NCBI GenBank assembly: GCA_964399955.1
Contig: CAYNST010000101.1
Span: 1 to 12,966, forward strand
Length of the DNA: 12,966 nt
Reading direction: 5' to 3'
Source: CAYNST01 sp964399955
Lineage (GTDB): Bacteria; Pseudomonadota; Gammaproteobacteria; Pseudomonadales; Cellvibrionaceae
The notes under the pieces are model-generated. The model was given only the letters and a program-made list of their open reading frames with translations. It had not been told where the DNA came from and did not search any database. This document shows positions 1-7,291 of the stretch, piece after piece. Numbering within the stretch: the stretch's first letter is position 1; every line of letters starts with the position of its first letter. The position numbers were made by a program, and so were the translations under genes.

Positions 1-8
1 GATTGTAT

Positions 9-1352
9 ATGCAACAGACTCTCTGGCGGCGGGTTTTGCTGTTGGCGCTGCCGGTGGCGTTGCAGGCGCTGCTGCAATCTCTGTTGGGCATGGCCGATGT
101 GGCCATGGTCGCGGGGCTGGGGGCCGAAGCGGTTGCAGCGGTGGGGCTGGCAGCAAAACTGCACTTTCTGCTGATGGTGTTGATGTTTGGCGTGGGCAGC
201 GCCTGCGGTGTTCTGGTGGCGCAATACGCGGGCGCGGGTGACCGTGAAGGCGCCCGGCGCATCATGATTCAGGCCTTGCTGATGGGCGGCCTGTTGACCT
301 TGCCCGGCGTAGCGGCTTTCGCCTTTGCCTCGCCCTGGTTGAGCCTGATGAACCCGGACCCGGCCGTTGTGGCCCTGTCTGCGCGCTTTCTGCTGATCAC
401 AGCCCTGGCTCTGTTACTGGTGCAGGCCATCGTCGTCTTTGAGGCCGCATTGCGCTCGGTGGGCGACGCGGTGCCGCCGCTGCTGACCGGTGCCTTTGCC
501 GTGGGCATGAACATTGGGCTGAACTACGTCCTCATCTTTGGTCACCTTGGCTTCCCGGCGCTGGGCGTCGAGGGCGCAGCATGGGCCACCCTGACGGCGC
601 GATTGCTGCAGTTGCTGGCCATTCTTGCCTGGCTCTACGGCAAGGGTCATATTTTTGCCCTGCGGCGCCAGCATTGGGCGGGGGCCTGGCAGCGGACTGC
701 ACTGCGCTATTTTGCCGCTTTTGCCGCTCCCCTTATTCTGAATCACGCCATTTGGGGCGTCGGCAACGCCGCCTACCATATTGCTACCGGTTTTGCCGGC
801 ACCGAAGCCCTGGCGGTGATGGGGTTCATGGTGCCCATTGAAAGTGCTTTTTTCGCCCTGTTTGTGGGGATGTCCAACGCCTCTGCGATAATGGTTGGTC
901 AGGCCCTGGGGGGGAATCAGCTGGAGCAGTCCTGGCGCACGCAAACGTTTTTCAGCCGCCTCGCTCTGGGTTTGGTGGTGGTGCTGGCTTTGGTATTATG
1001 GTTGGCCCGTGAGCCGGTCGTGGCGCTCTTCATGCCGTCCGGGTCCGGGGTGTCCGGACTGCTGCAGGACGTCATTGGCGTCTTTTGCCTGGGGGTGTGG
1101 ATTAAGGTGCTGAATATGTTGCGTATTCTCGGTGTGCTGCGTGCCGGTGGCGATACGCGTTTTGTCCTGGTCACCGATACCATCGTCGCCTGGGTGTTTG
1201 GCCTGCCCATTTACCTGCTTGCGGTGTGGCTGGGCCTGCCGTTCATTATGCTCTATGCGTTGACCTATCTGGAAGACGCGCTGAAGTTCATTCCAGTCAA
1301 GCGGCGGGTGGATAGTCGCATCTGGATGCGCAATCTGACGCGCAGTGGCTGA
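9..1352 (+). CDS. MATE-family multidrug/toxin efflux transporter
   Basis: Inner-membrane antiporter of the MATE (multidrug and toxic compound extrusion) family, which uses a Na+ or H+ gradient to export cationic drugs or metabolites. The protein is almost wholly hydrophobic, with about 12 predicted membrane segments in two halves. Family hallmarks include an N-terminal helix of the type LALPVALQALLQSLLGMADVA, the segment VGSACGVLVAQYAGAGD, a mid-protein LRSVGDAVPPLL, and in the second half GMSNASAIMVGQALGG and LRAGGDTRFVLVTD. The LRSVGDA and LRAGGDT segments are the internally repeated MATE motif. From the ATG at 9 the protein is 447 residues, a normal MATE length. A TTG at 3 is in frame, and because the window starts here no ribosome site can be seen, so an upstream start is possible. 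Substrate and coupling ion cannot be read from the sequence. The family is certain; the subfamily is not. Confidence 0.9.
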   Translation: MQQTLWRRVLLLALPVALQALLQSLLGMADVAMVAGLGAEAVAAVGLAAKLHFLLMVLMFGVGSACGVLVAQYAGAGDREGARRIMIQALLMGGLLTLPGVAAFAFASPWLSLMNPDPAVVALSARFLLITALALLLVQAIVVFEAALRSVGDAVPPLLTGAFAVGMNIGLNYVLIFGHLGFPALGVEGAAWATLTARLLQLLAILAWLYGKGHIFALRRQHWAGAWQRTALRYFAAFAAPLILNHAIWGVGNAAYHIATGFAGTEALAVMGFMVPIESAFFALFVGMSNASAIMVGQALGGNQLEQSWRTQTFFSRLALGLVVVLALVLWLAREPVVALFMPSGSGVSGLLQDVIGVFCLGVWIKVLNMLRILGVLRAGGDTRFVLVTDTIVAWVFGLPIYLLAVWLGLPFIMLYALTYLEDALKFIPVKRRVDSRIWMRNLTRSG

Positions 1353-1388
1353 GCCCGCCGGCAATCGGTTTTGCGGTACCGCGCGTAG

Positions 1389-1428
1389 GGTCGGGCTGGC
1401 GGTGCAACCAATTTCTAAGGCGCCGACC
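1389..1428 (+). promoter_or_regulatory. Inverted repeat in the leader of the TonB-dependent receptor gene
   Basis: GGTCGG (1389-1394) is matched by CCGACC (1423-1428) across a 28-nt interior, in the 106-bp gap between the MATE stop and the receptor start. In RNA this would be a long-loop hairpin ending 30 nt before the ATG. It could be a leader structure or a protein-binding site. I see no Fur box and no recognisable cobalamin or TPP riboswitch core, and the gap is too short for a full cobalamin riboswitch. A chance repeat of this size in GC-rich DNA is possible. Confidence 0.25.
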
Positions 1429-1458
1429 GCTCCTGCCCAATCTGACAAAAGAGTCCCG

Positions 1459-3522
1459 ATGATTAACAATTTTCGCCTGTTGATTACCCTTGCTACTGTG
1501 CTTGCTTTGCCCTGGCCTCTCGCGGCCAGGGGCCAAAGCCCGTCACCACGGCTGGAAACCCTGGTGGTTTACGGCTCTCGCGACTATCGCCCGCTTTACC
1601 AGGTGCCCAGCCTGACCGTGGGTGTGGATGGCGAATCCATGCGGGACCCGTCCTTCGAGCACATCGCACAGATGCTGGCAGAAGCCCCCGGCGTTCAGGT
1701 GAGCCGGGGCAGTGGGCAGGAGCACCTGACGGCCATTCGCTCACCCGTGCTGACCGGTGCCGGCGCCTGTGGCGCTTTCTGGATGGGGCAGGACGGCGTT
1801 TCACTGCGGGCAGACGGCTTCTGCAATGTCAACCAACTGTTTGACGCGCACGTGGAAGCGGCGGAAAACGTGCAGATACTGAAAGGGCCCAATGCGGCGC
1901 TGCTCGGTGGCAACGCGCTGTTTGGCGCCATCGACATCAGTCTGCCGGCTGCCAATGCCGTGCGCGACGAGCTGCGCCTGGACGCGTCGCAGTTCGGCTT
2001 CAAACGCCTGCACGGGCAGGGCGGCTGGACGGCAGACGACCACGGCCTGGCCCTCTTTGCCACCTTCGCCGACGACGACGGCTACCGCGACGACACCGGC
2101 TATTCCCAACAGAAAATCAGCGCCAAGCATCAGTGGGCGGCCAACAATCTGAGTGTGGAGCAGAGTGCCGGTGTGACAGGCCTCAGGCAGCAGACCGGCG
2201 GTTATGTGGAGGGGCAGGACGCCTACCGCGATGAGCAACAGCGGCGCAGCAACCCGTCACCCCAGGCCTACCGCAATGCCGAGAGCCTGCGTTACGCAGC
2301 CCGCCTGACCCGCAACGGCGCAGATTGGCAGTGGAGCCTGGTGCCGTATCTGCGCAGCAACTCCATGGATTTCCTCATGCACTTTGTGCCCTGGCAGCCG
2401 GTGGAAGAGAACTGGCAGCACTCGGCCGGGCTGATGGGGCAGTGGAAGGTCTTTTTCGACGGCGGCAGTGTTATTTCAGTGGGGCAGGAGGTGGAATTCA
2501 CGCAAGCCGGGCTCAGCGAGATTCAGTATGCCCCAGCGCCCTCCACGCCCGACCGCTTCCCCGAGGGCGCGCATTACGATTACCGAGTGCACGCCACCAG
2601 TGCCGCCCTGTCGGTAGTGGGGTATACGCGTTTGAATGACAGCCTGGCGCTGGATTGGGCCCTGCGCGCTGACTACGATCGCTACGATTATCGCAACCGT
2701 CTGCAGGACGGAAGTGCCTGTGCGCCGGAGGTGGTAGGCTGCCGGTTCTACCGTCCGGCAGATCGGGATGACGATTTCCTTGAGCCCTCGGCCCAGGCGG
2801 GCCTGGTATATGAGGTTTGGGACAACGCCTACGTGTTTGGCCGCTGGTCCACAGGTTTTCGTCCGCCGCAGGCCAGCGAGCTCTACCGCGCCCAATCTGC
2901 AGAGGTGGATGTGCTGGAGCCGGAGCGCAGCCAGGCGGTGGAGCTGGGCATTCGCCTGGCTGTGGGCGAGAGCCTGGTGCAACTGGCGGCCTACCGTATG
3001 CAGAACCGGGAAGGCATCTTTCAGGATACCGAGCGCCGCTACGTCAACGGCGTAGACACCCGCCATACAGGGGTTGAGTACGATGTACAGATGAGCCTGG
3101 GGCCGCAGCTCAGCCTGCGCGCGTCCGGGCAGCTGGCGCGCCATATCTACACCAACCAGCCCAGCATTCTGGGGTTGGGCGAGACGGCAGACATTGACGG
3201 CAACACCATGGATTCGGCGCCGCGCAACCTGCACCAGATCAAGCTGGACTGGACCCCGAGCCCGCAGTGGCAGCTGACCGGCCAGTGGCTCTATCAGGGG
3301 CACTACTATCTGGACGCCGCCAATGACTTTCGCTATCCCGGCCATCAGCTGCTGAGGCTGGCGGTTGCGCGAACCCACGGCCCCTGGCAGGCGACCGCGT
3401 CTTTGCACAACGCACTGGATACCCGCTATGCGGATCGCGCGGACGTGTCCTTCAACACCCCGCGTTATTTCCCCGGGCAGGAGCGCACCCTGGCCCTGGG
3501 CCTGCGCTACCGGTTCGACTGA
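1459..3522 (+). CDS. TonB-dependent outer-membrane receptor
   Basis: Outer-membrane gated channel that imports a scarce ligand (metal chelate, cobalamin or oligosaccharide) using TonB/ExbBD energy. The ATG at 1459 is preferred because it begins a signal peptide (residues 1 to about 25, hydrophobic LLITLATVLALPWPLAA). The frame stays open back to 1345, but that would bury the signal peptide behind 38 unrelated residues. A TonB-box-like ETLVVYG lies at residues 33-39. The plug domain spans roughly 50-165 and ends in VQILKGPNAALLGGNALFGAIDI. The rest is an alternating aromatic beta-barrel, with FGRWSTGFRPPQASELY typical of the late barrel and a C-terminal LRYRFD. Total length is 687 residues, normal for the family. 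Cys104 and Cys122 in the plug, and Cys421 and Cys428 in a presumed surface loop, may form disulfides. The last residue is Asp, with Phe penultimate, whereas a terminal aromatic is usual. No substrate gene lies next to it, so the ligand is unknown. Confidence 0.92.
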   Translation: MINNFRLLITLATVLALPWPLAARGQSPSPRLETLVVYGSRDYRPLYQVPSLTVGVDGESMRDPSFEHIAQMLAEAPGVQVSRGSGQEHLTAIRSPVLTGAGACGAFWMGQDGVSLRADGFCNVNQLFDAHVEAAENVQILKGPNAALLGGNALFGAIDISLPAANAVRDELRLDASQFGFKRLHGQGGWTADDHGLALFATFADDDGYRDDTGYSQQKISAKHQWAANNLSVEQSAGVTGLRQQTGGYVEGQDAYRDEQQRRSNPSPQAYRNAESLRYAARLTRNGADWQWSLVPYLRSNSMDFLMHFVPWQPVEENWQHSAGLMGQWKVFFDGGSVISVGQEVEFTQAGLSEIQYAPAPSTPDRFPEGAHYDYRVHATSAALSVVGYTRLNDSLALDWALRADYDRYDYRNRLQDGSACAPEVVGCRFYRPADRDDDFLEPSAQAGLVYEVWDNAYVFGRWSTGFRPPQASELYRAQSAEVDVLEPERSQAVELGIRLAVGESLVQLAAYRMQNREGIFQDTERRYVNGVDTRHTGVEYDVQMSLGPQLSLRASGQLARHIYTNQPSILGLGETADIDGNTMDSAPRNLHQIKLDWTPSPQWQLTGQWLYQGHYYLDAANDFRYPGHQLLRLAVARTHGPWQATASLHNALDTRYADRADVSFNTPRYFPGQERTLALGLRYRFD

Positions 3523-3542
3523 CGATGCCGCTGTGGTTGAAG

Positions 3543-3570
3543 CCTGTCAGCACAGGGTTTAGCCTTTTTC
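3543..3570 (+). terminator. Weak candidate terminator after the TonB-dependent receptor gene
   Basis: Twenty bases after the receptor stop, CCTGT-CAGC-ACAGG forms a perfect 5-bp hairpin (3543-3556). It is followed by GTTTAGCCTTTTTC, so the T-run starts about 9 nt after the stem instead of directly. This spacing makes it a poor intrinsic terminator. It is listed because it is the only hairpin plus T-run in the gap between the receptor and the next gene. Confidence 0.3.
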
Positions 3571-3688
3571 GGGGCCATAACCCCGGCGTTAATGTGGAGG
3601 GGCGTCGAAAGATAGCCGGTCATGGCGGTAACTCGCATTGTTGGTTTTGCTGGGCATAGATTGATTTGGCAATTCACGCACCCGTGGA

Positions 3689-3719
3689 ATGAGCTGACGC
3701 GGTAAGCTGCCAAGCTCAT
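3689..3719 (+). promoter_or_regulatory. Inverted repeat upstream of the gamma-glutamyltransferase gene
   Basis: ATGAGCT (3689-3695) and AGCTCAT (3713-3719) are perfect 7-bp inverted arms with a 17-nt interior, ending 36 nt before the start codon. The position suits an operator or a leader hairpin. No convincing -35/-10 pair could be placed around it, so whether it acts in DNA or RNA is open. Confidence 0.35.
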
Positions 3720-3755
3720 AGCCGAGACCACCCATTTGATTTCAGGAGAGCCGCC

Positions 3756-5480
3756 GTGGCGCCCGTTCGAGCCTTGCTTTTTGTCACCCTTGGCCTGACC
3801 CTTTTCATCCAGGGTTGCGCTCTGCGGCCGGAGAGCCGCCAGCCGGCGCAAGCCGGTGGTTATGCGGCGGTGTACGGCCAGCAACAGGGCGCCGTGGCCA
3901 GCGTCAATCCGCTGGCCACACAGGCAGGTTTACAAGCCTTTGCCGCCGGCGGCAACGCGGTGGACGCGGCCCTGGCGGTGGCCTTCACCCTGGGTGTAGT
4001 GGACAGTCACAACTCCGGCATCGGCGGAGGTTGTTTCATCCTTGCGCGGCTGGCCTCTGGAGAAGTCATTGCCATTGACGGGCGGGAAATGGCCCCGGCT
4101 GCGGCTCACCGGGACATGTATCTGAGCAACGGGGAGCTGAACCCGGAATTGAGCAAAACTGGCGCGCTGGCCGTGGGCATTCCAGGCTCGGTGGCGGCCT
4201 TGCACGACCTGCAGCGCCGCGCGGGCAAGCTGGCGTTTGCCGATGTATTGCTGCCCGCCGCTGACCTGGCCGAACGCGGCTTTCCGCTGGACGTCACCAT
4301 GGCCCAACGCCTGGCGCGAACGTTTGACGCCATGCGGGCCTTCCCGCAGACACTGGAGATTTTTGCAGACGGGCAGGGGCAGCCACTGGCGGCGGGGCAG
4401 GTGTTGCGGCAAGCCGACCTGGCACAGAGCTATCGGGCACTGGCCAAGCAGGGCCCGGACTGGTTTTACCGGGGCCATTTTGCCACGGCCACAGAGCAGT
4501 GGATGCGCGCCAACGGCGGCATGGTTACGGCGGAGGATTTCAGCCGCTACCGCGTCCTCCCGCGTGAGGCTGTTGCCTCCAAGTTCCAAGGCTATACCGT
4601 CTACGGCTTTCCGCCGCCCAGCTCCGGCGGCCTGCACGTGGCGCAGATGCTGAATGTTTTGGATCACTTTGAGCTGGCGGGGCTTGCGCCCGCCGACCGT
4701 TACCATCTGCTGGCGGAGACCATGCGCCTGGCGTTTGCCGATCGTGCCCACTGGTTGGGCGATGCGGATTTTGTTGATGTGCCGCGGGGGCTGGCGGCCA
4801 GGGAATACGCCGCAGAACTGGCGCGTAAAATTGATTTGCAGCAGGCGGCCGCACGGGTCGAACCGGGCGTGCCGCCGGCGGCGCAGACGGACCTTTTCAA
4901 CAAACATACCACGCACATTGCGGCTGCGGATGCCGAAGGCAACTGGGTGGCCATCACCAGCACCCTCAACACCAGTTTTGGCAGCAAAGTGGTGGTGCCG
5001 GGGACCGGTGTGCTGCTCAATAATCAGATGGATGACTTTGCGGCCCAGCCGTACACGCCCAACGCCTTCGGGTTGGTCGGCGCAGACGCCAACCGCATTG
5101 AGCCCGGCAAGCGCCCGCTGTCCAGCATGAGTCCAACCCTGGTTCTGCGTGACGGTCAGCCGGTGATGACCCTCGGCGCGGCGGGGGGACCCACCATCAT
5201 CAATCAGGTGCTGCAAACCCTGGTGGCTTATCTGGCGTTGGGGCAGTCGTTGGACGAGGCCCTGGCGGCGGCGCGAGTGCATCATCAGTGGCGACCGGAG
5301 CAGCTGTTTGTCGAGCAGGCCGTGCCGGAGGATGTGCGTGCCGCCCTCAGTGCCAAGGGCCACGAGCTTAAGGAGCTGGGTTCCTTTGGCGGCACTCAGG
5401 CGATAGTGCTGCAGGATGGGCAGTTCATTCCGCGTTCGGACCCGCGCATCATTGAGCGCAACGCCAATCAGGCGGACTGA
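3756..5480 (+). CDS. ggt: Gamma-glutamyltransferase, likely lipid-anchored
   Basis: Cleaves the gamma-glutamyl bond of glutathione and related compounds, and hydrolyses or transfers the gamma-glutamyl group. Family members are made as one precursor that cuts itself into large and small subunits. The GTG start at 3756 has AGGAG seven bases upstream. The N terminus is a lipoprotein-type signal (hydrophobic stretch, then FIQGC with Cys21 and Ala at +2), suggesting outer-membrane anchoring instead of the soluble periplasmic form of E. coli. The Gln at -2 of the lipobox is unusual. The self-cleavage site and nucleophile is Thr385 in KHTTH, equivalent to E. coli Thr391. Other conserved points are GREMAP (Arg110, carboxylate binding), TLNT (Asn405), NNQMDDF, PLSSMSPT and the oxyanion pair GG at 477-478. 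The lid-loop residue equivalent to E. coli Tyr444 is Phe438. Length is 574, against 580 in E. coli. All key residues are present, so it should be active. Confidence 0.95.
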   Translation: MAPVRALLFVTLGLTLFIQGCALRPESRQPAQAGGYAAVYGQQQGAVASVNPLATQAGLQAFAAGGNAVDAALAVAFTLGVVDSHNSGIGGGCFILARLASGEVIAIDGREMAPAAAHRDMYLSNGELNPELSKTGALAVGIPGSVAALHDLQRRAGKLAFADVLLPAADLAERGFPLDVTMAQRLARTFDAMRAFPQTLEIFADGQGQPLAAGQVLRQADLAQSYRALAKQGPDWFYRGHFATATEQWMRANGGMVTAEDFSRYRVLPREAVASKFQGYTVYGFPPPSSGGLHVAQMLNVLDHFELAGLAPADRYHLLAETMRLAFADRAHWLGDADFVDVPRGLAAREYAAELARKIDLQQAAARVEPGVPPAAQTDLFNKHTTHIAAADAEGNWVAITSTLNTSFGSKVVVPGTGVLLNNQMDDFAAQPYTPNAFGLVGADANRIEPGKRPLSSMSPTLVLRDGQPVMTLGAAGGPTIINQVLQTLVAYLALGQSLDEALAAARVHHQWRPEQLFVEQAVPEDVRAALSAKGHELKELGSFGGTQAIVLQDGQFIPRSDPRIIERNANQAD

Positions 5481-5489
5481 GGGGATTTG

Positions 5490-6437
5490 TCAGGCGCACA
5501 GCCGCTGGCTTTGCGCAAAAGCCGCGTGAATTTCCTGCGGGTCCCGCGCGCGTTTGATGCTCTCAAAAAAGGTTTGCGCCTGTGGGTATTGGCGCTGCAG
5601 GTACATCAGCCACTGTTTCAGCCGGTTGCCGCAGTATTTGCCGGGGTAGGCGCTGGCGCTCTGGGCAAAATAACCCTGCAGAATGGACAGAATCTGCAGC
5701 CAGTCAAGCGCACTATGGCTGCGGCCCTCGGTGTGGGCGCGAATGGCCAGCGCCAGATCAGGCCGCGCCAGCAGGCCCCGGCCCAACATGAAGTCTTCGC
5801 ATCCGGACACCTTGCGGCAGCGTTCAAAGTCGGCCACCGACCAGATCTCGCCGTTGGCAATCACCGGCAGGCTCACCGCCTGGCGGATTTCCGCAATGCA
5901 CTCCCAGTACGCCGGCGGGCGGTAGCCGTCGTCCTTGGAGCGGGCGTGCACCACCAACTCGGCCGCGCCGGCGGCTTCTATTGCCTGCGCATTCTCAACA
6001 TAGTGGCTGCGTTCATCAAACCCCAGCCGCACCTTGGCGGTCACCGGCGTGGCGGCCGGCACCGCATCGCGTACGGCACGCACTATCTGGTACAGAAGCT
6101 CCGGCTCTTGCAGCAGGCAGGCGCCACCCCGGTGCTTGTTGACGGTTTTGGCGGGACAGCCAAAATTCAGGTCAATTGCCGGGGCGCCCATCATGGCCGC
6201 TTTATAGGCATTGGCTGCCAGGAGGGCGGGCTCTGAGCCCAGCAGTTGCACCCGCACGGGTACGGAGATAGGCTCGATGAGTTCCGGGCAGAGGCGCAGG
6301 AACACCTTGGCGGGCAGCAGGGTCTGCGAGACACGCACAAATTCTGTCACGCAAACGTCAATGCCACCCAGGTCGGCGTACAGCCTGCGCAATTGATGAT
6401 CAACCACACCCTCCATGGGTGCCAAAAAAAGCCGCAT
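5490..6437 (-). CDS. dusC: tRNA-dihydrouridine(16) synthase
   Basis: FMN-dependent, NADPH-using enzyme that reduces uridine 16 in the D-loop of tRNA. The ATG at 6435-6437 gives MRLFLAPMEGVVDHQLR, matching the start of E. coli DusC. A TTG six codons upstream is in frame but less likely. No strong ribosome site precedes the ATG. The protein is 315 residues, the usual length. Diagnostic segments are CVTEFVRV near residue 30, PAKVFLRLCPEL near 45, IDLNFGCPAKTVNKHRGGACLL with catalytic Cys94 (Cys98 in E. coli DusC), VKVRLGFD, ELVVHARSKDDGY, PVIANGEIW and GRGLLARPDL. The C terminus has the DusC-type RLKQWLMYLQRQYP. DusC is preferred over DusA or DusB because of the TEFVRV start and this C-terminal helix. 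It is transcribed toward the gamma-glutamyltransferase gene, with only 9 bp between the stops and no terminator in the gap. Confidence 0.95.
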   Translation of the reverse strand: MRLFLAPMEGVVDHQLRRLYADLGGIDVCVTEFVRVSQTLLPAKVFLRLCPELIEPISVPVRVQLLGSEPALLAANAYKAAMMGAPAIDLNFGCPAKTVNKHRGGACLLQEPELLYQIVRAVRDAVPAATPVTAKVRLGFDERSHYVENAQAIEAAGAAELVVHARSKDDGYRPPAYWECIAEIRQAVSLPVIANGEIWSVADFERCRKVSGCEDFMLGRGLLARPDLALAIRAHTEGRSHSALDWLQILSILQGYFAQSASAYPGKYCGNRLKQWLMYLQRQYPQAQTFFESIKRARDPQEIHAAFAQSQRLCA

Positions 6438-6972
6438 ATGCTTATGCCCGCGCAAAAAACGCGCATGCTAACACGCGCAGGTGCGGCGCATAAGCCAGAC
6501 AAAGACGCCCGCAAGTGCCCCCGCAGCAGAATGCGGCCAACCGCTGGTCGGGCGGGGTTGTAAGTGCATGAACTGGAAGGCATTATTTGCGCGGCATGGC
6601 CGGGGCAGCAAGGTTTGCACGAGTTTTTGGCCCTGGGCTGCACGCGCTTGGAACGGCTTCTGTGACGGCCCCGGTAGACCATTTTCAGCCCGTTTGCATG
6701 AAACATTTTTTGCACTGCAGGTCAGGGTGCGGCATTATTGCGCGCCGTGTTTACGCGCGGGCCTGTCGGCGACCAAGGCTCTTGACCCCGAGCGCGACTC
6801 ACATTCAGCGCCCAAAGCAAACATTGGGTCTTTGACTATCCGTTCAATATCTGCACTGCCTGTCTTGTTCGCCGGGCAGGAATCAAAGGCAGCAATACCA
6901 TGAGTCTGCTTTGACTCCGCCTCGCGAAGCTCCGCGCGAGCCATATGACTAGGTTGAAGATGAGAGGTGCTT
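6438..6972. other. Gene-free region between dusC and oadG
   Basis: About 535 bp, divergent between dusC (-) and oadGAB (+). The open frames here (for example 6481-6903 + and 6347-6715 -) have Cys-, Arg- and Pro-rich, low-complexity translations without a ribosome site, and look non-coding. It holds overlapping inverted repeats (CCCAA 6811-6815 with TTGGG 6824-6828; CAAAG 6813-6817 with CTTTG 6830-6834), two direct copies of CTTTGACT (6830-6837 and 6909-6916), and the leader hairpins listed separately. A possible but weak sigma-70 promoter is TTGCAC (6710-6715), 17-nt spacer, CATTAT (6733-6738). It would give a leader of about 230 nt before oadG. No tRNA or known riboswitch core was recognised. 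Confidence 0.6.
6902..6940 (+). promoter_or_regulatory. Tandem short hairpins just upstream of oadG
   Basis: Two inverted repeats lie back to back, 33-71 nt before the oadG ATG. The first is GAGTC-TGCTTT-GACTC (6902-6917). The second is CTCGCG (6921-6926) with CGCGAG (6935-6940) around an 8-nt loop. There is no T-run after them, so they do not look like a terminator. They may be a leader structure or an operator controlling the oad operon. Confidence 0.35.
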
Positions 6973-7233
6973 ATGCATGATTCGCTGATGGCCCAAGGGC
7001 TAAGCCTGCTCGTTTACGGCATGGGCACCGTGTTTGTGTTCCTGGCGCTGCTGGTGGTTATTACCACCGCCATGTCCAGGCTGATTCACAAGTTTTTTCC
7101 GGACTTGCCAGAGCCCGAGCGCGCCGCGCGCAACTTCCAGGCCGCGCCCAGCCCACAAACGGTGGAGCCACGAGTATTGGCAGTAATAACGGCTGCCGTC
7201 GCCCAGCACCGGGCAAAACGGCGGGCTCCGTGA
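6973..7233 (+). CDS. oadG: Na+-translocating oxaloacetate decarboxylase, gamma subunit
   Basis: Small membrane subunit that holds OadA to OadB and helps assemble the pump. The ATG at 6973 is preferred over the GTG at 6967 because GAGAGG (6962-6967) sits five bases before it. The 86-residue protein has one membrane helix (SLLVYGMGTVFVFLALLVVITTAM, roughly residues 10-33). A cytoplasmic tail with a Pro-rich linker follows, ending in VEPRVLAVITAAVAQHRAKRR, a typical OadG C-terminal segment. OadG subunits are around 80-90 residues, so it is complete. It is first in the G-A-B order seen in many gammaproteobacterial oad operons and is separated by 58 bp from oadA. Sequence conservation in this subunit is low; the assignment rests on the helix, the tail motif and the neighbours. 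Confidence 0.9.
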   Translation: MHDSLMAQGLSLLVYGMGTVFVFLALLVVITTAMSRLIHKFFPDLPEPERAARNFQAAPSPQTVEPRVLAVITAAVAQHRAKRRAP

Positions 7234-7291
7234 GCGCAGGGTCGTGTATTTCCTTCCTGTATTTTGACGAATTGATTGAGGCAACAAGGCT

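Noticed and set aside
1345..1458. N-terminal extension of the TonB-dependent receptor from a GTG overlapping the MATE stop
   Set aside because: The added 38 residues would precede a clear signal peptide that starts at the ATG at 1459.
1353..1458. Cobalamin or other known riboswitch before the TonB-dependent receptor gene
   Set aside because: Only 106 bp and no recognisable conserved core; just one long-loop inverted repeat is present.
2476..3408. 310-codon open frame antisense to the TonB-dependent receptor gene
   Set aside because: Shadow frame; the + strand has the signal peptide, plug and barrel pattern.
3930..5363. 477-codon open frame antisense to the gamma-glutamyltransferase gene
   Set aside because: The + strand gene has full family motifs. 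The antisense frame is open because of GC-rich codon bias, and its product is His/Arg/Gln-rich with no recognisable domain.
5507..5523. GGCTTT-GCGCA-AAAGCC hairpin as terminator between the convergent genes
   Set aside because: It lies inside the dusC coding region and has no T-run on either side.
5487..6236. 249-codon + strand open frame over dusC
   Set aside because: dusC on the - strand matches its family end to end; this frame has no motif and no ribosome site.
6832..6860. Promoter built on TTGACT at 6832-6837
   Set aside because: The -35 is good, but no acceptable -10 lies 16-18 bases downstream.
6481..6903. 140-codon open frame upstream of oadG
   Set aside because: Arg-, Cys- and Pro-rich translation with no domain, no ribosome site and no periodic codon signal that I can see.
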